The notes under the pieces were generated by a model that saw only the letters and a list, made by a program, of their open reading frames with translations, was not told the origin of the DNA and did no database searches. Shown in pieces: positions 56,895 to 64,000 of a stretch of DNA of 64,000 nucleotides. This DNA is from Schizophyllum amplum (taxonomy: Eukaryota > Basidiomycota > Agaricomycetes > Agaricales > Schizophyllaceae). The stretch is from NCBI GenBank assembly GCA_007026445.1, contig VDMD01000015.1, forward strand, positions 434,001-498,000. Reading direction: 5' to 3'. Numbering within the stretch: position 1 is the first letter of the stretch; every line of letters starts with the position of its first letter. The translations under genes and the position numbers were made by a program.

Positions 56895-57030
56895 GGACCT
56901 CCTGAGATCTTCTTCTCGGGCCCCTCTTGAGCGACTGAGTCCTGGTGTCCTCCTAAGCGTCTTCCTGGTGTCCTCCTGAGCATCTTGCCGAGTCCTCTCG
57001 GGGCCCTCCTGAGCGTCTTCCTGGGGTCCT
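56895..57030 (+). repeat. Degenerate ~24 bp minisatellite
   Basis: Four to five diverged copies of a unit like TCTTCCTGGTGTCCTCCTGA followed by GCG, in a pyrimidine-rich tract. Confidence 0.65.
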
Positions 57031-57120
57031 AAGGCCTTCGGAGCGCAACCGTCAGCTTCTACCCATCTCGCAGCAGACTCCAGGCAGACTCGACTCCCAA
57101 CTGCGCCAGCGGTGCCCTAA

Positions 57121-57270
57121 AACGGATTTTCTGGAAAATTTCTGACATCTTTTTTTTCTGATGTCGTGCCACAAATTCTGATATCGTGCGCAGAATTTTC
57201 TGATATCGTGAGCGAATTTTCTGATAACGTCCGTGGGTTTGTCGATGGGTGTAGGATTGTTGATATCGTG
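57121..57270 (-). repeat. Degenerate ~21 bp tandem repeat (CACGATATCAGAAAATTC)
   Basis: About five copies on the minus strand, with internal GATATC palindromes and an AT-rich bias unlike the GC-rich surroundings. In one frame it encodes HDIRKF-like repeats, but the frame is not believed to be a gene. Confidence 0.65.
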
Positions 57271-58711
57271 ACATGTGTTCTGATGGAGAATGACCAGTCG
57301 AGTGCGGCGTCGGGGTCCGCTCGCGGAGAAACGCGTTGCGGCGACGGGGTTGGTTGCGACACCGCGAGAGACTAGCCCGGGTCGTGACGCGTGAATAAGC
57401 GGAGGACTGGCCGTAAAGACATGAAGGATTGCCGGGCCGCCGCGAGAGACTTGCAACCCTGAGCGTCGCATCCTGGTCGCATCACTGGAGTGATAACGCG
57501 GACGAAGCATACGAGACCCGTCACCCCGCGGAAGACAGGGCTGGGGTTGGAAAATCCCGACGGCTGCGAGGCTCGAGCAGTTACACAAGATCGCAGGCTG
57601 CCAGAGGCCCCGAGTGATCCACAAGTACAACGGTCGACAGCCATGGGACCGCTCAACGGCAAGTAGCCCGTTCTCGCTAAGACCCGCGGTGACATGCCAT
57701 ACGACGAGGGTGACTGGACTCGGGACCGGGCGGAGTTGGACTGCGCTTCGGGCGCGCAGAAGACCGGCAGAGCAGTGCAGACTCGTGAGCGAGTTCCCAT
57801 GAAGTTGATCTGCGAACGATCCAGCTTGGAAGGAGCCCGAAAGTGAACCCGCAGGACCTCCAACGCGTGCTATAGTGCTCTCCCAACGACTCTTTGGGCG
57901 GAGGTGGGGACATTGTTCGAGTTGACGGATCACGAGCGGCTGGAGGTGAGATGATCACCGTGACTCCCGGTGTTGAGTGCATCCATTGCAGCCCTGGTAT
58001 GATGTGCCAAACTAGCAGTCGTCCTGGGTATGCTTGCTTTCTTCGAATGCACTTCGATGGCTCGTTGATCTGCTCGACAAGGTTGCAGATATACAATGTA
58101 GCCCTGCAAAGTGGAGCATATTGAATATCTGCGAGTCTGATCACGTACTGTGGGTTTCCGGTTTCGCTTGCTTTATTAGCGTTGTGACGCGATCCATTCG
58201 GTCGTCGTCGCTACAGCACAAAAATGCCGCAGAAAGCCAAGGCCACCTTGCCTGGGAAAGCCTTCGCGACCAAGCATACACTTTGCGTTGTTTTGTGGCA
58301 ATCTGCAAGATGTTTGGGTGTGATTGTCGCGAATAGGTAGATAAAGCAAGCTGAATCGTGCACAGGCAAGCGTTCAGTCTGCTCCAACCGACAATCTTAT
58401 GATGCCGAGGAGGACTAGTGAACGTTGAACGCGGTAGAGGAAAAGAAGGCCATGGCTCGCCGCCTTGATGCGTAGTAAGTTTTTACCCGAGGGTTTCCAG
58501 GTAGCTTGAGATGATGGTTGCTTGCGCGAGAGATCCTTTTGGATCAAAGGTGTTGGGAAGTAGCGCACTGGCGCTAGTACAGACGTCGAAGTCAGGAAGG
58601 TTGGGCCACTGTTGATGGAAGTCGAGTTGAAGTTGATGACGACCCAAAGTGGGCCAGTCTCCCACGCTCTCTTTCCCAGCTCTCGTCAAGCTCTCGTCGT
58701 CGCGCGCAACG

Positions 58712-60737
58712 ATGACGGCCAAGACAACGTCGGCAGGCTCCGAATATACGTTCCCCAGGTCAGCGTCCCCGGCGAAGGAGGACCTACGCGCCAACGCGCA
58801 CCCGTACGCCATCAAGACGACCTCGACGGGGATCTTGTCCAGGTCCAACTCGTCACCGCAACATCCGCCCTCACACTACAAATCTACGCATCACTATGTC
58901 CCCAACGCGCCCAAGAAGACGGAGAGGCCCGCGCGCATCCACGGACACCGCTACTCGCGCAGTCTGACCAGCGACTCCCCGCGACCTCTGCCTGCCCCGC
59001 CAGTTTCCGACAGCGAGGACAATGGGTCGCCGATGAAAGGCATGCAGCGCGCAGAGACCGTCCCGGCACAAAATATGGCTCCTCAATCCCCTATGACGCC
59101 CTCCGAGATCCTTCCCGATGACCTACCGCCGAACCCCAAGCTCTGGACGCCCTCTCAGCTCGCGACTTACCTGACCACGGCCCTCCGAGTCAAGTCTGGA
59201 GAGGCTTTGCAGTTGCCCAAGCCGGTGGCCAAAGATATCGCGCAGTTCGTGAGGGAGAGCAAGATCACGGGCAGGGTCTTTGTACGAATGACGGAGACAG
59301 ACTTGGAAGGGTAAGTGGTTCGCCCCACACTCGTTTCATTCAACTCACTGCGCAACCCGTCCATCTAGTTATGGTATCAGCAAGCCTTGGTGTGCAGCCC
59401 TCCTCGCTGCTTCACGCAATCTTCGCCACAATGTCCTCAAAGGCCGCATATGGGGCTTTGGCAACAGCTCTGCTTCCGGCGAGTCCGAAGGCGACGACGA
59501 GGATACCCCCAACAAGCGTCGCCGCTCTCAGTCCACCTCATCTCCCACCCATCATCGCAATCCTTTTGACTCCGAGCTGTACTCTTCCGCGTCCTCGTCC
59601 TCCTCGCTTGATCTGAGCACCAACTCGGCGATGCGAGGACATTACAGGAACGGCCGTGTGAAAGGCATGGTCGCATCCTTCGAACGTAGCAGCAGTATGG
59701 ATGAGGACTTCCGTCCTCGCCGCGAACGCAGCGATAGCACTACTAGCAGCGTGGAAAGCCTACCTGAGGAGCCTTCGGACTACCTGTCTCTCACGCAGCG
59801 CCCTCTCCCCACGCCACCGAATACTGCCAAGCTTTCCTCTCCGGCTAATGGTCGCGCGCTCCCCGTGCCACCCTGTATGGCACCATCTATCGCGTCGGAC
59901 ACGGAGGGCTACGAGACAGCGGCGTCCATGATGCATCCCGACGAGGACGAGCCGACCATCGAAGAGCTGCTTGCTGCGTCGGGCGAGATGTCCGCTCCTC
60001 ACTTCGGTGGCTACGCCTGGGAGAACGCTCACGAGACCCTTGTCACAATGAAGCGCGTACCAGTGCCCTCGTACGAAATGCCTACGTTCGCAGAACCCAT
60101 GCCAACGGTCAAAGGCGCTGACGGCAAGGGCAGCGGGAGCAGAACCGGCAGCGACGAACGCGTCGCCTTGGATGATATCTTCACGGCGTCTCCTTGTCGG
60201 ATGTCGCCGTCTCGGCCGCTTCCTCCTCCGCCTACCGAACCGCCCATCCTCGACCTGCCTGCGACCTCAGATAAAGCCGTGGCGACCATGCAAGTCTTGC
60301 CCGATGCCGACGCTCGCGAGTACACGCAGTTGAAAGCGAATATCGGACGCACTCGCAACCTCATCGAGCAATTCAAGCGTCGGCTTGAGGAGGTCGAAGG
60401 CAAGATCGCCGCGATGGAGGAGCGAGAGCGTCAGAATGCGCTCGCGTCTCAGCCCGACACCGAGGCTAGGGAAGAGGCTACCGTAGCTCCGACGCCGAAG
60501 GGCCACTGGCTGCCCGTTCTGGCTGGGTGGGCTCTACAGAAAGTCGGACTGGCCAACGTCCTGGCTCCACCACGCCAGGACAAACGCAAGGACAGGTCCA
60601 CCCTATACCGCCTGGAGGATCCCACCACGCTCCGTGCCCTTCCCCCATACATCTTCTTTGTTGGTCTGGGCGTATGCGCCGTCGTCCTGCGCGTTCTGCT
60701 TCGCCGAGTCGGTGGCAAGAGCCTACTCGTCAGGTGA
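58712..60737 (+). CDS. SAM-domain, coiled-coil, tail-anchored membrane protein
   Basis: Start at 58712 gives MTAKTTSAGSEYTFPRSASP; in-frame GTG upstream is not needed. One intron (near 59311-59368) joins TDLEG to YGISKPWCAALLAASR. The segment LWTPSQLATYLTTALRV, then DIAQFVRESKITGRVFVRMT and ETDLEGYGISKPW reads as a SAM domain. A long disordered Ser/Pro region follows (RSDSTTSSVESLPEEPSDY, RPLPTPPNTAKL). Near the C-terminus is a coiled coil (YTQLKANIGRTRNLIEQFKR, RLEEVEGKIAAMEER) and one strong hydrophobic helix close to the end (YIFFVGLGVCAVVLRVLL) followed by RRVGGKSLLVR, typical of a tail anchor in ER or mitochondrial outer membrane. Function is unknown; similar designs tether signalling or septum proteins. 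Confidence 0.75.
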
Positions 60738-61289
60738 TTTCACGGCACACCTTACTCCATGTCTCGACAGCCGTGCTCACCGTATATCCACAGTCTCATT
60801 GCCCGTCTTACTTCCCGTCTTGCGTGATACATACCCTGCTGGTCAGCTACCCCTGTTTCTGCTGTACATGTACCGCTTCCGCTCGGAAGATCACGACCTC
60901 TCATGACTTGTTACGACACTGCTCACGCCCAATATCTTCTTACACGGCGTTCGTGTTGTCGCTCGATGCCGCGCCCTCTTGCTTACTTCTGGCTTACCAT
61001 CTCTATTTACCCGATCTTTATTGACTACGACTTCGCCGCGCCAGCAGAGTAGCCAATGCGCGAGCACGCTGCTCCACTATACTGACTGCAATCCAATATA
61101 CCGTGTTGACATCTGGCCAAAATTCGGGCAGACTGTACGAAACGCGCAGGAAAGCATCCGAAGAACTGCTTACCTGTTGAGCATGTCTTGCTGTGCATTA
61201 TATTTGTCGTGGCACATTCACAATTAGGAAATGTGCATTGCTCCAAGAAATGACTCGATAGAACCAGAAGTTCACTCAATTAGTCTCTC
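60738..61289. other. Convergent intergenic region, no gene
   Basis: About 550 bp between two converging genes, pyrimidine-rich at the left and AT-richer at the right; probably 3' UTRs. Confidence 0.5.
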
Positions 61290-62098
61290 TCATGCCAGTT
61301 CTGCATCTGCGATGGGGTTGGCGTGTATAGTGATCTTTCAGGCGGTGAGCATGGCAAAAAAAAAGCCAGAGACACTGGTGTACGCACATTCAACAGCTTG
61401 ATTTCGTTGAGTGGCCGGTTCTTCGGATTGACGGGCACGCGTTCCATCACGTCCAGCGTCGAGTCTGCGCCATCAATGACCTTGCCGAAGATGGTGTACT
61501 TTTGGTCGAGATGCGCTTGCTTCGTGTAGGTTATGAAGAATTGGGACTTGTTGGTGTCCGGCCCCGAGTTCGCCATGGCTACCATGCCTCTGGCGTTGAA
61601 CTGTAAATGCGATGAGCTGCAGAACACAGAAAGGGCTGCAAGTTTACCTTCAGCGTTGAGCGTAGCTCGTCCGCGAACGGCTTTCCCCAGATGCTCTGAC
61701 CGTTTTTGCCGGTTCCCGAAGGGTCGCCTGGAAGCGCAAGGTAAGTATCTTTACAGAACTATACTGCTGCTCGCCAACCTGTTTGTATCATGAAGCCCTT
61801 GATGTTACGGTGAAAGACACAACCGTCGTAGTAATTGGACGCGCAGAGCGCAAGGAAGTTCTGAGTTCCAAGTTCAGCAATGGCCAATATAATAAAAATT
61901 TACCAGACAAACCTCTGCAGTCTTCGGAACAGCCTCGCAGAAGATCTCGATCTACAGTAGCCGAAGTTGACTGTAAGCGCGCGTGCAATGTTCAGCATGG
62001 AAGGTCCTCACCTTCAAGTCACCATGCGTCGTATGTAATGTTACAGACTGCACGATATATATCTCAGTGCGCTAGAGACGGGCCGTCTCACTCACCAT
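61290..62098 (-). CDS. CYP10: Cyclophilin-type peptidyl-prolyl isomerase (PPIL3 / CYP10 type)
   Basis: Proline isomerase; PPIL3-type cyclophilins associate with the spliceosome. Reading minus: the first coding exon is only the ATG (62098-62096), followed directly by GTGAGT. The next exon (62047-62012) gives [12 protein letters not shown], then [126 protein letters not shown] and the PPIL3-type ending [17 protein letters not shown] (stop 61290-61292). Catalytic R ([11 protein letters not shown]) and FxxxMANSG/QFFIT are intact. Seven coding exons; acceptors were chosen by phase. A run of nine T on the minus strand near 61352-61362 lies in the last intron. Confidence 0.92.
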
Positions 62099-62552
62099 TT
62101 GGCGCAATTGAATATTACAGTCTGTGTCAAATGACAGTCACCGAGAATGGGGCCACAGAGCTGATAGGTTTGGGCAGCGCAGTGAGCTCGAGAAGTTGCC
62201 AAGAACGACTTCAATGTATGTCCCCAGTAGATGGAAAGCAGTTGCCGATGTACGGAGAATTCCAGGGTCTGCCCAGAGCGCTTGCTACACAGAGAGTAAT
62301 AACCTTCCCGAGCGTCCGTGGCGGACAAGTTCAACGAATCAACGAACTCGATCACTGGTCAAAGCGCATTATAGCAATCCAAATCAGGAAATCCTTTGTT
62401 CCTGACTCCTGAGCACCACCATGCGTCATCCACGCCCTTTTCATTTGAAGCAATCACAACCTGGACTGACCGACCTTCCTATGCCTTGACTTTTGCATTG
62501 ACCAACGACATCCTCTACGCCTCACTGTCCACCTCCTTCCTAAGGGCACAGC
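62099..62552. other. Intergenic, divergent promoters
   Basis: About 450 bp between the cyclophilin start (minus) and the DUF1996 gene start (plus). Long open frames overlap here in two directions, but neither carries family signal. Confidence 0.4.
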
Positions 62553-64000
62553 ATGAGAATTTCGACAGAACTCTGTTGTCTGGCCTCGTCTTGCTGGCTT
62601 TTATCAAGCCTGATATTTATGCTTATTTCCTCATGGCCGCAGTCTGTGCTGTCGAAGCAACATGTCTCCGCTCATGCTAAATGCCTCGGCTAGATAACGT
62701 ACTGACGACTCAACGGATCGACCCCATCTTGACGCCGGGACGTGTCGCCACCCACGTGCACTCCGGTACGTCGTGAAGCCTGCTCCCAGCCTTATATAGC
62801 CAGCAAATCGAGCATACCCAGTACTTGGCGGCAGCAGCTTCGGTCTCAACTCGACGAGCTCCGCCCTGCTTCGAAACAGCTCTTGCACGTCCATACCCAT
62901 ACGCGAGGACAAGAGCAACTACTGGTATCCGGTACGTTGCCCGGTATGTTATGGCCACAATCTGCTGACTCAGATGTACTTCCACATAGCAATTGTATTT
63001 CCAGTAGGTGCCCTTCGCTATAGAAAATTCATTCCTAACCGTGGACTCCATTAGATGGCAAAACGGCACGTTTGCTCATGTAGACGGCAACGCGGTCATG
63101 TAGTACTAGCAATGCACCTCGTTTCAGGATCTAACCGGGATGCAGATGCAAGTAGGCATTCCATACCGTCGAACCTAGCTGAGGATATGGCCAGACTACC
63201 TTTTTAGCGACATAGCGAACAGCACAACATCATTTCCTGAAGACGTAAGTTCCGGCCAAAGACCAAAAGATGAAACCCAGGTCTGACTCTCATTTCAGTT
63301 CAGAATGATATCGGGTTCGCATCTTGCCTCTTCATGTCCGGCTCAAATCATTACTGATCTACATTGGCAGGCGACCCGAACTTGCGTACCTTTGACACCT
63401 CCAGCTTTGCTCAGCAAGCGATCACTTTTCTCTGCCTCAAGGATGGCGATGCCTCCGAGCAGTTCAACGAGCTACCGCAAGGGAGGTGCTCCAACGGCGT
63501 TAGAGCCCAGATAGTACGACATTCCTACTTCACCGAGACTATATGCTGACGCATCTGGCAGAACTTTCCAAGCTGTTGGGACGGCAAGGTGACGCGACGT
63601 GGCCTGCACATCGACTTAACTGAACTGATGGTCTCTTCAACAGAACGTCGACTCGGACGACCATCGATCCCACGTTGCCTTCCTGTCTACGGGACCAGAC
63701 AACGGGACTTGTGATGACCCTGCCTTCCCATATACGCTGCCGAGGATATTCATGGAGGTGGGAGAAAGTTCCTTTCTCTCACTTCAAATTAGTAACTCCG
63801 GCCAGGTATACTGGATCACGCAGGTCTGGGACGTGCAGCGACCGTTCTCCTGGACGCCAGACCAACCGTTCGTGTGCGTATTTCTTAACTATATCTTGTG
63901 TTTCTATGATATTGACTATACAGGTTCGCTAACGGCGACCCGACGGGCTACGGCTACCATGCCGGTACGTAGCACGACGTCTGTATTTTTTTTCACTAAT
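62553..64000 (+). CDS. DUF1996 secreted protein, 3' end cut by window
   Basis: Start proposed at 62553 (MRISTEL), leading, after one apparently missing base near 62560-62590, into a signal-peptide-like LLSGLVLLAFIKPDIYAYFLM. A short intron brings in YNVLTTQRIDPILTPGRVA, THVHSVLGGSSFGLN, NSSCTSIPIREDKSNYWYP. Later exons read DYLFSDIANSTTSFPEDFRM, ISGDPNLRTFDTSSFAQQAI, NFPSCWDGKNVDSDDHRSHV, AFLSTGPDNGTCDDPAFPY, TLPRIFMEV, and FANGDPTGYGYHAG at the edge. This is the DUF1996 domain of secreted fungal proteins, function unknown, often in wood-decay and biofilm-like secretomes. The middle junction (HVDGNAVM to YLFSD, about 63090-63195) does not splice cleanly: the frame reads ATG TAG TAC. Either an unusual donor or a sequence error is present. 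Confidence 0.75.

Larger units (their letters stand above)
54295..58711. other. Gene-poor region with minisatellites
   Basis: About 4.4 kb without an acceptable gene. Long open frames at 54390-54941 (+) and 57052-57933 (-) are compositionally odd, lack family signal and lack splice-consistent neighbours. Three minisatellites occur (listed separately). No transposase, reverse transcriptase or LTR pair was recognised, though the region looks like degraded repeat DNA. The last 300 bases before 58712 are likely promoter. Confidence 0.5.

Noticed and set aside
57052..57933. 293-codon open frame on the minus strand
   Set aside because: Arginine-, serine- and cysteine-rich mixture with part of it made by a 21 bp tandem repeat; no domain, no splice partners, and it lies in a repeat block.

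Overview
This window is nuclear DNA from a filamentous fungus, most likely an agaricomycete basidiomycete such as a polypore. The evidence is dense GC-rich genes cut by many 45-70 nt GT..AG introns, a retaining (GT4) trehalose phosphorylase, a DUF1996 secreted protein, MYND-finger paralogues, and many serine/proline-rich proteins of unknown function. I see no rRNA, tRNA, CRISPR, prokaryotic or viral features. The genus cannot be told from the sequence alone.

Layout, left to right: histone H1 (+); an unknown KEN-containing protein (+); a PAP2 lipid phosphatase (-) divergent from an E2 ubiquitin-conjugating enzyme (+); a very long low-complexity, glutamine-rich protein with a hydrophobic N-terminus (+); protoporphyrinogen oxidase HEM14 (-) divergent from trehalose phosphorylase (+); an unknown cysteine-tailed protein (+); POL5 (+) meeting MSH3 (-) tail to tail with overlapping stop codons; ATP12 (+) divergent from MSH3; a 2.4 kb gene-free stretch with a CCAAT cluster; a proline/serine/tyrosine repeat protein (+); FYV7-like (-) divergent from eIF1/SUI1 (+); a 399 bp MITE-like element; PP4 regulatory subunit 2 (-) divergent from a second, canonical PAP2 phosphatase (+); a TFIIB/BRF-like factor (-) divergent from a protein with six zinc-ribbon-like modules (+); two tandem MYND proteins (-); phosphoserine aminotransferase (-); an unknown SP/TP-rich protein (-); about 4.4 kb of gene-poor DNA with minisatellites; a SAM-domain, tail-anchored protein (+); a PPIL3-type cyclophilin (-); and a DUF1996 protein (+) running off the right edge.

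Most genes are housekeeping: chromatin, mismatch repair, ribosome biogenesis, translation start, haem and serine synthesis, F1-ATPase assembly, lipid and trehalose metabolism, ubiquitin and PP4 signalling. Six gene pairs are head-to-head with only 131-926 bp between start codons, so shared promoters are common.

One feature runs through the whole window. Otherwise well-conserved reading frames are repeatedly broken by what reads as a single missing base, always in the same direction. I count about eleven in at least seven genes, including H1, trehalose phosphorylase and POL5. This looks far more like an assembly or read artefact (for example homopolymer undercalling) than gene decay, and it matters to anyone using these proteins.
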